From Pseudopelobacter sp964542535 (lineage in GTDB: Bacteria > Desulfobacterota > Desulfuromonadia > Geobacterales > Pseudopelobacteraceae), in assembly GCA_964542535.1 (NCBI GenBank), contig CAZIUE010000019.1, positions 7,446 to 71,445 on the forward strand: 64,000 nucleotides of DNA. The letters are read 5' to 3'. Below are positions 42,502 through 51,720 of the stretch, piece by piece. Position 1 is the stretch's first letter, and each line of letters starts with the position of its first letter. Under the pieces are notes generated by a model. That model worked only from the letters and a program-made list of their open reading frames with translations, was not told the DNA's origin and ran no database searches. The position numbers and the translations under genes were made by a program.

Positions 42502-45500
42502 ATGGAGGAAATGGCGCCGGTGCCGCGCGGAAACAGGATACTGATCGTCGAGGATGAGCTGATCATCGCCCGGGGCATCCAGAAACGCCTCCAGGGGATG
42601 GGATACGAGGTCATTGACACCGTACCCTCGGGCGAGGAGGCGATCGAGGTCGCCGGCAGGAGTGCGCCGGACCTGATTCTCATGGATATCAACCTCCAGG
42701 GGGGGATGGACGGAATCCAGGCGGCGGAGTGCATCCGTTCCCGGCTGGATCTGCCGGTAATCTATCTGACCGCCTACACCGACGCCGAATCCCTGGGACG
42801 GGCCAAGGTGACGGAACCCTTTGGTTATATCGTCAAGCCGTTTCAGGACCATACCCTGCAATCGGCCATCGAGATGGCTCTCTACAAGCACCGCATGGAA
42901 CGTCGGCTGAAGCGGAGCGAACAGTGGCTGGCCACCACCCTGCGCAGCATCGGCGATGGAGTGGTGGCCACGGACGTATCCGGCCGGGTCAATTATCTCA
43001 ACCCGGTGGCCGAGGCCCTGGTCGGTATCGGCCAGGAAGAGGCGCGGGGGAAGCTGCTGGGCGAACTGTTCCGCTATCGCAGCGAAACCGGCGTCCTGAG
43101 CGGCGAGGAGATCATGCGCCGGGTGATGGGAGCGGGGGAGACGCTGGTCCTGCCGCCGGACAGTGTTCTGGTGACGGCAACGGGAGCCGAGATCCCCGTC
43201 GAAGCCCGGTTGACCCCCATCTCGGGCGGCGGGGAGGATATCCAGGGCATGGTGCTGGTCATGCTCGATGTTACCGAGCAGCGGCGCGTCCAAGAGGCCC
43301 TCAGGCGCTCGGAGAGAATCCTGACGCTGAAGAACCAGATCGCCACAATCTTTCTGACCATTCCCGATGACCGGATGTTCTTCGAGGTGCTGTCGGTTAT
43401 CCGCCATGCCGTTGACTGCACCCATGCTCTGTTCGGCTACATTGACGACGATGGCGCCCTGGTGGTACCAACCCTGATGGGGGAGGTGTGGCAGGAATGC
43501 CTGATGCCGGACAAGACGATCCGCTTTTCCTCCGACTGCTGGACGGGTCTCTGGGGACGCGCCCTGGAGGAGCGGGTCTCGTGTTGCGGCGACGGCCCCT
43601 TCAAGACTCCCCTGGGCCATATCGCCATGGAAAACTTCCTGGCCATCCCGGTGGTGTACCGCGGGGCCAGCATCGGCCTGATCGCCCTGGCCAACAGGCC
43701 GGGAGGGTTCGACGACGAGGAGCGGAGGCTGCTTGAGATCATCGCCGACCTCATCTCCCCCATTCTGCAGGCGCGTCTGGAGCGCGGGCGCCTGGAGCGC
43801 AGCCGGGTCCAGGCCGAGGATGCCTTGCGCCGGTCGGAGGGACTGTTACGCCATGTCTTCGAGACCATCCCTGATCTCTTGTCCGTTATCGACCGGGAGT
43901 ACCGTCTCGTGCTCTCCAACTGGCACGGCGGGTATGAGTACGTTCCGACGGAACTGCGCGACACGCAGCCTCACTGCTATCAGGCGTACTACGACCGGGA
44001 CGAGGTCTGCGATATGTGTCACGTGCGGGACGTGTTCAGGAGCGGTCGGCCCGTTTTCCGGGAAAAATACAACCCCCGTATCGGTTTCATGGATGTGCGG
44101 GCCTATCCCGTCCTGGACGAGAAAGGGGACGTGATCCTGGTGGCCGAACATGTGCGCGACATAACCGAGCGCAAACTGGCCGCCGATTCCCTGGCCATGG
44201 AGAAGGAACGGCTGGCGGTGACGCTGCGTTCCATCGGCGACGGCGTGATCACCACCGACACCCGGGGAATGGTGCAGCTGCTCAACCGGGCGGCCGAGGA
44301 GATGACCGGCTGGACCCAGGAGGAAGCGGTCGGCAGGCCGTTCCGGGAGGTGTTCCCGATTATACACGAGAAGAGCCGGGAGACCTGTTCCAGCCCGGTG
44401 GAGCGGGTGCTTGCCAGCGGCGGGGTGGTGGAGCTGGCCAACCATACCCTGCTGATCGCCAGGGACGGCCGGGAGCGGAGCATCGCCGACAGCGGTGCGC
44501 CGATCCGCGACAGCGAGAGCCGGGTTGTGGGAGTGGTGCTGGTATTCCGCGACATCACCGAGAAGAAGAAGATGGAGGAGGAACTCTTCAACGCCCGCAG
44601 GCTGGAGTCCATCGGCCTTCTGGCCGGAGGCATCGCCCACGACTTCAACAACCTGCTGACCGCCATACTGGGCAACATCTCCCTTACCAGAACGCAGCTG
44701 GGGCAGGATGAACGCTTCAGGCGCAACCTGGATGAGGCGGAAAAAGCATCCCTGCGGGCCAAGGATCTGACCCAGCAGCTCCTGACTTTTTCCCGCGGCG
44801 GCGCTCCGGTGCGCAAGACCGTTTCGTTGCCGGCCATCATCAGGGACTCGGCCATGTTCACCCTGTCCGGCTCCCGGGCCGGCTGCCGCTTCCTGATCCC
44901 CGACGATCTGTATCCGGTGGATGTGGATGAGGGGCAGTTCAGCCAGGTGATCAACAACCTGGTGCTCAACGCCGATCAGGCAATGCCCGAAGGGGGCGAA
45001 ATCCGGATCTGTTGCGCCAATGTCTCTCTGGGCAGGGACTCCCATCTGCCGCTGCCGCCCGGTCTCTATGTGCGCATCAGCGTCAGCGACCAGGGAGAGG
45101 GAATCCCCGGAGAACTGCTGCCACGCGTCTTTGACCCCTACTTCACCACCAAGAAACAGGGTAAGGGGCTCGGCCTGGCCACGGTCTACTCCATCATCAG
45201 GAATCACGACGGCCACATCGGTGTCCAGTCGTCCCCGGCCGAGGGGACCGTTTTCACCATTCACCTCCCCGCCACCGTCAGCAGCGCCGTGGAGGCGCCT
45301 CCGGAGGAGGTGCTCGCCACCCCCGGCAGGGGACGCATCCTGGTCATGGATGACGAGGAAAGCATCCGCGACGTGGCCGGCGAGATGCTCTCCTATCTGG
45401 GGTATGAGGTGGACTTTGCCGGCGACGGTGTCGAGACGCTGGAGCTGTACCGTCGGGCGCAAGAGCAGGGCCGCCCCTTTTCAGCCCTGCTGATGGACCT

Positions 45501-45723
45501 GACCATTCCGGGCGGCATGGGGGGGAGGGACGCCATCGCCCTGCTGCGGGAGCTGGACCCGACGGTGACGGCGGTGGTCTCCAGCGGCTACTCCAACGAC
45601 CCGATCATGGCCGATTACCGGGCGTACGGATTCAGCGGAGTGATTACCAAGCCCTATCGGGTAAACGAACTGAAACGGGTGCTGGACGAGGTCATCGCGT
45701 GCCGGGAGAACGGGGGGGAATGA
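42502..45723 (+). CDS. Hybrid sensor kinase REC-PAS-GAF-PAS-PAS-HisKA-HATPase-REC
   Basis: A 1073-residue soluble hybrid kinase. Order: receiver (VEDELIIARGIQ; acceptor Asp in LILMDINLQGG), PAS, GAF (about 285-450), PAS with a Cys-containing insert (DEVCDMCHVRD), and a further PAS. HisKA with LLAGGIAHDFNNLLTAILG, ATPase with DQGEGIP and GKGLGLATVYSII, and a C-terminal receiver (LLMDLTIPGGMGG) complete it. The HisKA subtype (HDFNNLL) is that of NtrB-like hybrids. Strong AGGGGGGAGAGG precedes ATG 42502. It ends the island and is followed by a terminator. The trigger and partner are unknown. Confidence 0.9.
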   Translation: MEEMAPVPRGNRILIVEDELIIARGIQKRLQGMGYEVIDTVPSGEEAIEVAGRSAPDLILMDINLQGGMDGIQAAECIRSRLDLPVIYLTAYTDAESLGRAKVTEPFGYIVKPFQDHTLQSAIEMALYKHRMERRLKRSEQWLATTLRSIGDGVVATDVSGRVNYLNPVAEALVGIGQEEARGKLLGELFRYRSETGVLSGEEIMRRVMGAGETLVLPPDSVLVTATGAEIPVEARLTPISGGGEDIQGMVLVMLDVTEQRRVQEALRRSERILTLKNQIATIFLTIPDDRMFFEVLSVIRHAVDCTHALFGYIDDDGALVVPTLMGEVWQECLMPDKTIRFSSDCWTGLWGRALEERVSCCGDGPFKTPLGHIAMENFLAIPVVYRGASIGLIALANRPGGFDDEERRLLEIIADLISPILQARLERGRLERSRVQAEDALRRSEGLLRHVFETIPDLLSVIDREYRLVLSNWHGGYEYVPTELRDTQPHCYQAYYDRDEVCDMCHVRDVFRSGRPVFREKYNPRIGFMDVRAYPVLDEKGDVILVAEHVRDITERKLAADSLAMEKERLAVTLRSIGDGVITTDTRGMVQLLNRAAEEMTGWTQEEAVGRPFREVFPIIHEKSRETCSSPVERVLASGGVVELANHTLLIARDGRERSIADSGAPIRDSESRVVGVVLVFRDITEKKKMEEELFNARRLESIGLLAGGIAHDFNNLLTAILGNISLTRTQLGQDERFRRNLDEAEKASLRAKDLTQQLLTFSRGGAPVRKTVSLPAIIRDSAMFTLSGSRAGCRFLIPDDLYPVDVDEGQFSQVINNLVLNADQAMPEGGEIRICCANVSLGRDSHLPLPPGLYVRISVSDQGEGIPGELLPRVFDPYFTTKKQGKGLGLATVYSIIRNHDGHIGVQSSPAEGTVFTIHLPATVSSAVEAPPEEVLATPGRGRILVMDDEESIRDVAGEMLSYLGYEVDFAGDGVETLELYRRAQEQGRPFSALLMDLTIPGGMGGRDAIALLRELDPTVTAVVSSGYSNDPIMADYRAYGFSGVITKPYRVNELKRVLDEVIACRENGGE

Positions 45724-45731
45724 GCATGGAA

Positions 45732-45764
45732 AACGCCCCGTTCCCATTTCGGAATCCGGGGCGT
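45732..45764. terminator. Bidirectional terminator between hybrid kinase and cyclophilin
   Basis: AACGCCCCG pairs with CGGGGCGTT, with a further TTCC/GGAA inner stem. On the minus strand the stem is followed by TTTT. It sits in the 66-bp gap between two convergent genes. Confidence 0.7.
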
Positions 45765-45789
45765 TGCCTGGTGAGATGACTGCCTGGCG

Positions 45790-46308
45790 TTACTCGGCTT
45801 CGATCAGCCTGGCGCTGGTGATGAAAACCGGCTCCAGCGGAACATCGCCGTGGCCGTTTTTGTTGCCGGTCTTGACGGCGCGGATCTGGTCGACCACGTC
45901 CATCCCCTCCAGCACCTGGCCGAAGACGCAGTAGCCGAAGCGGTCCGGCTGCTTGCCCTGGTGATCCAGAAAGGGATTGTCCACGGTGTTGATGAAGAAC
46001 TGGCTGGTGGCGGAATCCACGATGGCGGTGCGGGCCATGGCCAGGGTGCCGCGCTTGTTGGAAAGCTTGTTGGCAGCCTCGTTTTTGATGGCGAACTTGG
46101 GCTTCTTCTGCTCCATGGCCTCGTTCAGGCCTCCTCCCTGGATCATGAAATCCTTGATCACCCGGTGGAAGATCAGGCCGTCGTAGAAGCCGTCCCTGAC
46201 GTAGCCGAGGAAGTTCTTGACGGTGATGGGCGCCTTCTCCTTGAACAGTTCGACGGTAATCGGCCCCATGGATGTTTCCAGCAGGACCCGCGGATTTTGT
46301 TCTGACAT
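45790..46308 (-). CDS. Peptidyl-prolyl cis-trans isomerase, cyclophilin type
   Basis: A 172-residue cyclophilin that isomerises X-Pro bonds. Motifs: GPITVELFKEKAPITVKNFL, FHRVIKDFMIQGG (catalytic Arg), AMARTAIVDSATSQFFIN and FGYCVFGQVLEGMDVV. No signal peptide is seen, so the cytoplasm is likely. The ATG 46308 has GGAGG 8 nt upstream; the frame extends 27 codons further left without support. Similar to PpiB. Confidence 0.93.
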   Translation of the reverse strand: MSEQNPRVLLETSMGPITVELFKEKAPITVKNFLGYVRDGFYDGLIFHRVIKDFMIQGGGLNEAMEQKKPKFAIKNEAANKLSNKRGTLAMARTAIVDSATSQFFINTVDNPFLDHQGKQPDRFGYCVFGQVLEGMDVVDQIRAVKTGNKNGHGDVPLEPVFITSARLIEAE

Positions 46309-46428
46309 ATCGAAACCTCCGGTGCGTTGTGGTGCGGTGGTCAGGTTTGTCCGGCCGCACGTTCCGTTATGTAGCACAGAGCGGACCAAACCGGAACCCT
46401 TTTCCGCCCGTGGCCCCGCGAAAGGGCA

Positions 46429-47613
46429 TCAGGGCATGGCCGACCGAAGCGAATCGGCGGGAAGGGTGATGAAGAAGCAGGTCCCCTGGTCCGGGTCGCT
46501 GGAAAACCCTACCTCCCCCCCCAGGCACTGTTCACCGAACAGTTTCATGCTGTAGGTCCCCATTCCCCGCCCCTGTCCCTCCTTGGTGCTGAAGGAACGC
46601 TGAAAGATCCGCGGCTCGATCCCGTCCGCGATCCTGCCCGGATTGTGCACCAGGAAGCAGGGCCTTCCGTCGCGCAGCTCGAACCAGAGCCGTACCTGCT
46701 CGCCCCGGCCGGTGGCCTCCAGGGCATTCTTGACCATGTTGACCAGGACGCGCATCAGGAGCACGGGGCTGGTGAGCAGGCAGGCTGCCGTGCCGCCGGT
46801 GTCGATGTCCAGGCGGTAGACCATGTCGGGAGGGTAGCCGCTGAAGAACGCACCGACCCCCTCCAGGATGTGGACGCTGGTGGTCGGCTCCCGTGCCGCG
46901 ACCAGCTGTCCCTGTTCCGCCTGCAAGATCAGGCGCTGGGTCTGGATCTCCTGGTTGATGCGATCCGAGAGGCTGACGATGTTGCGGGCGATCAGGGATG
47001 CGTCCTGAGGGCGGCGCATCAAGAGCTCGCTCCACCCCTGCAAGCCGGTGATGACGTTGCTCAGGTCGTGGAGGAAGATCGACTCAAGCACGTCGCGGCG
47101 CTTCTCGGCGTTGATGTCGTGGAGCACGAAGACGGTCAGGCAGCAGTTGTCCAGGTTCAGGGGGGTGGCGCGTACGCTGAATTCGTGGGCCTCCAGGCGG
47201 TTGTTGCGGCAGACCGTCATCAGGCACTCACCGCTGCGGGGCTGGTCGTCCGTCTGGCTCGCCATGATGGCGATGGCTGCGCCGCAGCTGGTGCAGCCGC
47301 GCGCAGTGCCGCATCCGCCGGGGGCCTCCTGGCTGTGGATGCAGCGGAAGGCCTCCCCCGGCCGCTGGCCGATTACCGGCTGGGGCGTTTCGATGTCCAG
47401 CGCGCGCAGGGCTTCCGGGTTGGCGGCCAGGATCTGGCGTTCCTGGTTGAGCACCAGCACGTAGCCGTCTACCGAGTCCAGGATGACCTGGGTGATGGGG
47501 TGGCGCAGGCAAGCGTCGGCCATGGCACGGACGCGGCTTGCGGGGGCTCGTTCGGCCGGCGCGAACCAGGTTCCGGACGGCGGGGGGGGGGTGGTGTCCT
47601 GTGAGCGGGCCAT
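46429..47613 (-). CDS. PAS-like sensor histidine kinase with four-cysteine motif
   Basis: A 394-residue soluble kinase. The N-terminal half is PAS-like (VDGYVLVLNQERQILAANPEAL) and contains a Cys cluster CIHSQEAPGGCGTARGCTSC (C-x9-C-x5-C-x2-C) at about residue 90-110. The dimerisation region has the phospho-acceptor His in SIFLHDLSNVITGLQGW. The ATPase domain has N-box VNMVKNALEATG and a degenerate G-region (GQGRGMGTYSMKLFG). Similar Cys-bearing PAS proteins are common in Geobacter-type bacteria and could bind metal or report redox state, but this is not established here. AGAGG lies before ATG 47613. Confidence 0.82.
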   Translation of the reverse strand: MARSQDTTPPPPSGTWFAPAERAPASRVRAMADACLRHPITQVILDSVDGYVLVLNQERQILAANPEALRALDIETPQPVIGQRPGEAFRCIHSQEAPGGCGTARGCTSCGAAIAIMASQTDDQPRSGECLMTVCRNNRLEAHEFSVRATPLNLDNCCLTVFVLHDINAEKRRDVLESIFLHDLSNVITGLQGWSELLMRRPQDASLIARNIVSLSDRINQEIQTQRLILQAEQGQLVAAREPTTSVHILEGVGAFFSGYPPDMVYRLDIDTGGTAACLLTSPVLLMRVLVNMVKNALEATGRGEQVRLWFELRDGRPCFLVHNPGRIADGIEPRIFQRSFSTKEGQGRGMGTYSMKLFGEQCLGGEVGFSSDPDQGTCFFITLPADSLRSAMP

Positions 47614-47745
47614 ACGACCTCTTCCGTGGGATGGTGAAGATGCAGCCTTAAAAATAGCACACCCCCCGGGACCGTCAAGGTTGGTGAATTGTCTGGAGCA
47701 GCGGCGGAGAATGGGGTACTATGCCTCGCTCCAAGGAGATACGGT

Positions 47746-48618
47746 ATGACGGATCAACAGACCTGGACCACCCTCAGGCTCCTTGCCTGGACCAAGGAGT
47801 ACTTCGGTGCCCGGGGGATAGAGAATGCCCGCCTGGAGGCCGAGTGGCTGCTCTGCGCCGCCACCGGCCTGGACCGGGTCGGGCTGTACCTGAACCACGA
47901 TAAACCGCTCAACCGGGATGAACTGGCCCGTTACCGCCGCATGGTGGCCCGCAGGGGAAGGCGGGAGCCGCTGCAGCACATCCTCGGCAGCCAGGAGTTC
48001 TGCGGGTTGGAATTCCGGGTGACGCCGGACGTACTCATCCCACGCCACGACACGGAAACCCTGGTGGAAGAGGCTCTCGGGCGGACGCCTCAGGCGCGGA
48101 CGGCGCTGGACATCGGCACCGGCAGCGGCTGCATCGCCGTCAGCCTGGCCCTCCGTCTGCCCCATGCCCGGGTCACTGCCGTCGACATCTCCGAAGCCGC
48201 CCTGGAGGTGGCCCACCATAATGCCCAGGCCAACAACGTGGCGGTGGAGTTCCTGCACGGCTCTCTGCTGGAACCGGTGGCTGGGCGCCAGTTCGACCTG
48301 ATCGTCTCCAACCCCCCCTACATTCCCCGCGCCGTGATCGAAACCCTTGAGCCGGAGGTGCGGGACGGCGATCCCCGCTTGGCGCTGGACGGCGGCATCG
48401 ACGGCTTGGATCTCTACCGTTGCCTGATACCGGACGCAGTCGGTCACCTGAATCCCGGGGGGTGGCTGCTGGTGGAGGTGGGGCAGGGGCAGGCGCGGGA
48501 GGTCGCGGCACTGTTCGGGGATGCCGCCGGGTACGATGGGGTGGTAACGGCCCGCGATCCCGGAGGAATCGAACGGGTAGTGGGTGCGGCGCGAAAGGGG
48601 GGGCGGCATGAAGATTGA
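47746..48618 (+). CDS. prmC: Peptide chain release factor N5-glutamine methyltransferase PrmC
   Basis: PrmC methylates the Gln of the GGQ motif in release factors RF1 and RF2. The 290-residue protein has an N-terminal helical domain, the linker LIPRHDTETLVEEAL, the SAM-binding motif ALDIGTGSGCIAVSLAL and the catalytic NPPY in LIVSNPPYIPRAVI. AAGGAG precedes ATG 47746; the frame to 47689 has no support. Its 3' end overlaps the phosphoribosyltransferase gene by 11 nt. Confidence 0.95.
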   Translation: MTDQQTWTTLRLLAWTKEYFGARGIENARLEAEWLLCAATGLDRVGLYLNHDKPLNRDELARYRRMVARRGRREPLQHILGSQEFCGLEFRVTPDVLIPRHDTETLVEEALGRTPQARTALDIGTGSGCIAVSLALRLPHARVTAVDISEAALEVAHHNAQANNVAVEFLHGSLLEPVAGRQFDLIVSNPPYIPRAVIETLEPEVRDGDPRLALDGGIDGLDLYRCLIPDAVGHLNPGGWLLVEVGQGQAREVAALFGDAAGYDGVVTARDPGGIERVVGAARKGGRHED

Positions 48619-49159
48619 CGAGGCGCGGCGTGTTCTGGACGAGGCGGATCTGCTGGTGGGTGAAGAGGAGATTCAGGCCGTCATTACCCGGATGGCTCGG
48701 GAGATTACGGAGCGGCTGGCGGATGCCGATCCGGTGGCGCTCTGCATCATGAACGGCGGCCTGATTTTCAGCGGCCAGCTGTTGCCCCGGCTGCGCTTTC
48801 CCCTGGAGCTGGATTACGTCCATGCCACCCGTTACGGTCGTGCCACCTGGGGGAACGAACTGAACTGGATGGTGAGACCCACTCTGAACCTGGTGGGCAG
48901 GACGGTGCTGCTCCTGGACGATATCCTGGACGAGGGGGTCACCCTGGCCGCCATCAGCGGGTATTGCCGCCAGATGGGGGCACTTGAGGTGTTGACGGCG
49001 GTGCTGGTGGAAAAGCTGCACAGCCGCAAGGTAACCCCCGGGATGCGGGCCGACTTCACCGGCCTGGAAACCGGCGATCGTTTCCTGTTCGGGTACGGCC
49101 TGGACTACAAGGGGTACTGGCGCAACGCGCCCGGAATCTACGCGGTGAAAGGGATGTGA
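48608..49159 (+). CDS. hpt: Hypoxanthine-guanine phosphoribosyltransferase-like protein
   Basis: A 183-residue type I phosphoribosyltransferase, which joins PRPP to a purine base. The PRPP-binding segment is VLLLDDILDEGVTLAAIS (two acidic residues followed by a loop), and MNGGLIFSGQLLPRL matches the family's pyrophosphate loop. RATWGNELNW is the flexible loop. The Lys-Leu-His region (VEKLHSRKV) fits the purine site of the Hpt group. It lies 4 nt upstream of a purine permease gene, supporting purine salvage. It overlaps prmC by 11 nt. Which base it prefers is not clear. Confidence 0.85.
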   Translation: MKIDEARRVLDEADLLVGEEEIQAVITRMAREITERLADADPVALCIMNGGLIFSGQLLPRLRFPLELDYVHATRYGRATWGNELNWMVRPTLNLVGRTVLLLDDILDEGVTLAAISGYCRQMGALEVLTAVLVEKLHSRKVTPGMRADFTGLETGDRFLFGYGLDYKGYWRNAPGIYAVKGM

Positions 49160-49163
49160 GGCA

Positions 49164-50465
49164 GTGAAACGGTTCTTCCAGTTCGAACGCTACAATACCA
49201 GCTTCCGTCAGGAGACCATGGCCGGGATCACCACCTTCCTGACCATGGCCTACATCATCATCGTCAATCCGGCCATCATGGAAAACGCCGGCATCCCCCG
49301 GGGAGCGTCCCTCACCGCCACGATCCTGGCCGCGGTGATCGGTACGGTGATCATGGCGCTCTGGGCCCGGCGCCCCTTTGCCATCGCCCCCTATATGGGG
49401 GAGAACGCCTTCATCGCCTTCGTGGTGGTCAAGGTGATGGGGTACAGCTGGCAGGCTGCCCTGGGAGGGGTGTTTATCGCCGGCGCGCTCTTTACCCTGC
49501 TGACTGTCTGCGGCATCCGTGGGTGGCTGGCCGAGTCCATTCCGCTCTCCCTCAAGGCCGGCTTTGCTGTGGGGATCGGCCTGTTTCTGACCTTCATCGG
49601 CCTGAACGAGACCGGCCTGGTGGTGCTGGGGGTCCCGGGCGCTCCGGTGAAACTGGGCAACCTGGGGCAGACTTCCTCCCTCCTGGCCGTGGCCGGTTTC
49701 CTGGTGACCACGGCACTCATGGCCCGGCGGGTGCGCGGCGCCCTCTTGATCGGCATCATGGCCACCACCCTGGGCTCCATCAGCCTGGGGCTCACCCCCC
49801 TGCCGGAGAGCATTGCCTCCCTTCCGCCGTCACTGGAGCCGGTCCTCTTCAAACTGGATATCGCCGGCGCACTCTCCGTGCGGTTCCTGCCGGTGGTGGC
49901 GGTGATCTTCATCATGGCCTTCCTGGATACGGTGGGCACCCTGATCGGGCTCTCCATGCGGGCCGACCTGCTGGACGAGAACGGCAACCTGCCGGAGATC
50001 GAACGCCCCATGCTGGCCGATTCCCTGGCCACCATGGCGGCGCCGCTGCTGGGAACCAGCACAACCGGCGCCTACATCGAGTCCGCCGCCGGCATCGAGG
50101 AGGGTGGCCGCACCGGCTTCTCGGCCCTGGTTGTGGCGTTCCTGTTCCTCCTGTCCCTCTTCTTCGCCCCGCTGTTCACCATCGTCCCGCCCCACGCCTA
50201 CGGCATTGCCCTGGTGGTGATCGGTTCCTTCATGATCCGCCCGGTCACCCGCATCGATTTCGACGATGTGACCGAACTGGTCCCTTCCTTCCTGACCGTC
50301 TGCCTGATGGTCTTTACCTACAACATCGGGGTGGGGATGACGTCGGGGATGATTACGTACGTGCTGCTCAAGCTGTTCACCGGCAGGGGGAGGGAGGTCC
50401 GGCCCGGCATGTGGGTGCTGGCGCTCCTGTCGCTGCTCCTGTTCGTCTGTCTCCCCAGACTCTGA
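49164..50465 (+). CDS. AzgA-type adenine/guanine/hypoxanthine permease
   Basis: A 433-residue, 12-14 helix inner-membrane transporter of the NCS2/AzgA family that imports purine bases with protons. Diagnostic segments are RQETMAGITTFLTMAYIIIV at the N-terminus, IAPYMGENAFIAF, AVIFIMAFLDTVGTLIGLS and LGTSTTGAYIESAAGIEEGG. The start is GTG, with GTGAGG upstream. Gene order with the phosphoribosyltransferase suggests uptake plus conversion to nucleotides, in a short prmC-hpt-permease transcript. Confidence 0.92.
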   Translation: MKRFFQFERYNTSFRQETMAGITTFLTMAYIIIVNPAIMENAGIPRGASLTATILAAVIGTVIMALWARRPFAIAPYMGENAFIAFVVVKVMGYSWQAALGGVFIAGALFTLLTVCGIRGWLAESIPLSLKAGFAVGIGLFLTFIGLNETGLVVLGVPGAPVKLGNLGQTSSLLAVAGFLVTTALMARRVRGALLIGIMATTLGSISLGLTPLPESIASLPPSLEPVLFKLDIAGALSVRFLPVVAVIFIMAFLDTVGTLIGLSMRADLLDENGNLPEIERPMLADSLATMAAPLLGTSTTGAYIESAAGIEEGGRTGFSALVVAFLFLLSLFFAPLFTIVPPHAYGIALVVIGSFMIRPVTRIDFDDVTELVPSFLTVCLMVFTYNIGVGMTSGMITYVLLKLFTGRGREVRPGMWVLALLSLLLFVCLPRL

Positions 50466-50554
50466 TGGCGGATTCGCATCAGAACCGTGCCTGCTCCGGC
50501 ATGTTTTCCGAACTTGTTCAGGTGTCGCGGTGGCGGAGCGTACGCACGAAACAA

Positions 50555-50588
50555 GGGGTGCCGCTCTTTGCCGAGCCGCACCCCTCTC
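50555..50588. terminator. Possible hairpin between purine permease and yceI
   Basis: GGGGTGC-CGCTC and a complementary GAGC-CGCACCCC arm enclose a short loop. There is no clear T-run on either side, so it is only a candidate terminator between two convergent genes. Confidence 0.4.
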
Positions 50589-50615
50589 CCGTTTCCTGCT
50601 CCGCTGCCTGCCGTG

Positions 50616-51203
50616 CTACTTCCTGACGAACTCCACCTCCAGCTGGATGGCCACTTCTTCTCCCACAACCACGCCGCCGTTGTCCATGCTCTTGTTCCAG
50701 GTGATGCCGAAGTCCCTGCGATTGATGGTCGTTGTGGCCGAAGCGCCGCGTCGGGAGTGTCCCCAGGGATCCCGCACCTCGGGCGTCAGGCCGTCAACCC
50801 GCAGTACCACCGGCCTGGTAATCCCCTTGATGGTCAGGTTGCCGGTGACGTTCAGTTTGCCCGGCCCTGCCTTCTCCACCCTGGTGGAGACGAAGGTCAT
50901 GGAGGGGAATTTCGTTGCGTCGAAGAAGTCGGGACTGCGCAGGTGGTCGTCCCGCTTGTTGACACCGGTGTTGATGGACGCAACGTCAATGCTGACCTCG
51001 ACCCGTGATTTCGTGATGTCCCTGTCATCCAGGTGCAGGGTGGCGCTGATCTTCTCGAAGTTGCCCCTGACATTGCTGATCATCAGGTGCCTGACCTTGA
51101 ACTGGGCGGCGCTGTGGTCCGGGTCCAGGCTCCAGGTGGAGGCCAGGGCCGAAAACGGCAGGGCCAGGGTTAGCATGAGTACCAGTGAGAGTATCCGTTG
51201 CAT
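50616..51203 (-). CDS. YceI family periplasmic lipocalin-like protein
   Basis: A 195-residue secreted protein: signal peptide MQRILSLVLMLTLALPFSALA, then the YceI fold. Family motifs are WSLDPDHSAAQFKVRHLMI at the start, FDATKFPSMTFVST and GNLTIKGITRPVVLRV. YceI proteins bind isoprenoid-type lipids in a barrel (known for TT1927b); the physiological role is unsettled. AAGGGGG precedes the ATG. It is followed closely by the bcp gene on the same strand, and both could respond to oxidative stress, though that is inferred. Confidence 0.9.
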   Translation of the reverse strand: MQRILSLVLMLTLALPFSALASTWSLDPDHSAAQFKVRHLMISNVRGNFEKISATLHLDDRDITKSRVEVSIDVASINTGVNKRDDHLRSPDFFDATKFPSMTFVSTRVEKAGPGKLNVTGNLTIKGITRPVVLRVDGLTPEVRDPWGHSRRGASATTTINRRDFGITWNKSMDNGGVVVGEEVAIQLEVEFVRK

Positions 51204-51233
51204 GACATCCCCCTTATTGATTGTCCAGCTTCC

Positions 51234-51698
51234 TCAGGAAAGGCCCAGGTAAGCCAGCACCTGTGCCGGGTGCTGTTCGGCCTTGGTGACCTTGGGCCAG
51301 TGCTTTTTCACGATTCCGTCGGGACCTATGACCACCGTGGAACGGATGATGCCGACGGTTTTCCTGCCGCAGGCGACCTTTTCGCCGAAGGCGCCGTAGG
51401 CCTGCATCATACTGGTGTCTGGGTCGGACAGCAGCACGAAAGGGAGCTTGAATGTGTCGATGAACTTGGCATGGGCCGCGAGGCTGTCCTTGCTGACTCC
51501 CAACAGCACGATGTCGTTGGCGACCAGCGTGTCGTGGGTGTCACGGAAGCCGCAGGCTTCCTTGGTGCAGCCGGGGGTGTTGTCCTTGGGGTAGAAGTAG
51601 ATGACGACCGTCTTGCCGGTGTACTCTCCCAGGGTGTGCCGTTTGCCGTCGCTTCCCTCCAGAGTGAACTCCGGCGCCTTGGTTCCTTCCAGTGACAT
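51234..51698 (-). CDS. bcp: Thioredoxin-dependent thiol peroxidase Bcp (PrxQ)
   Basis: A 154-residue peroxiredoxin that reduces peroxides using thioredoxin. The peroxidatic Cys 44 and resolving Cys 49 are in FYPKDNTPGCTKEACGF, the PrxQ pattern with the pair 5 apart. LLSDPD and the late STVVIGPDG are also typical. AAGGAGG lies 7 nt before ATG 51698. It is upstream of yceI on the same strand and has its own promoter with a repeated motif. Confidence 0.95.
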   Translation of the reverse strand: MSLEGTKAPEFTLEGSDGKRHTLGEYTGKTVVIYFYPKDNTPGCTKEACGFRDTHDTLVANDIVLLGVSKDSLAAHAKFIDTFKLPFVLLSDPDTSMMQAYGAFGEKVACGRKTVGIIRSTVVIGPDGIVKKHWPKVTKAEQHPAQVLAYLGLS

Positions 51699-51720
51699 GA
51701 ACTGCCTCCTTGTGACGAAA

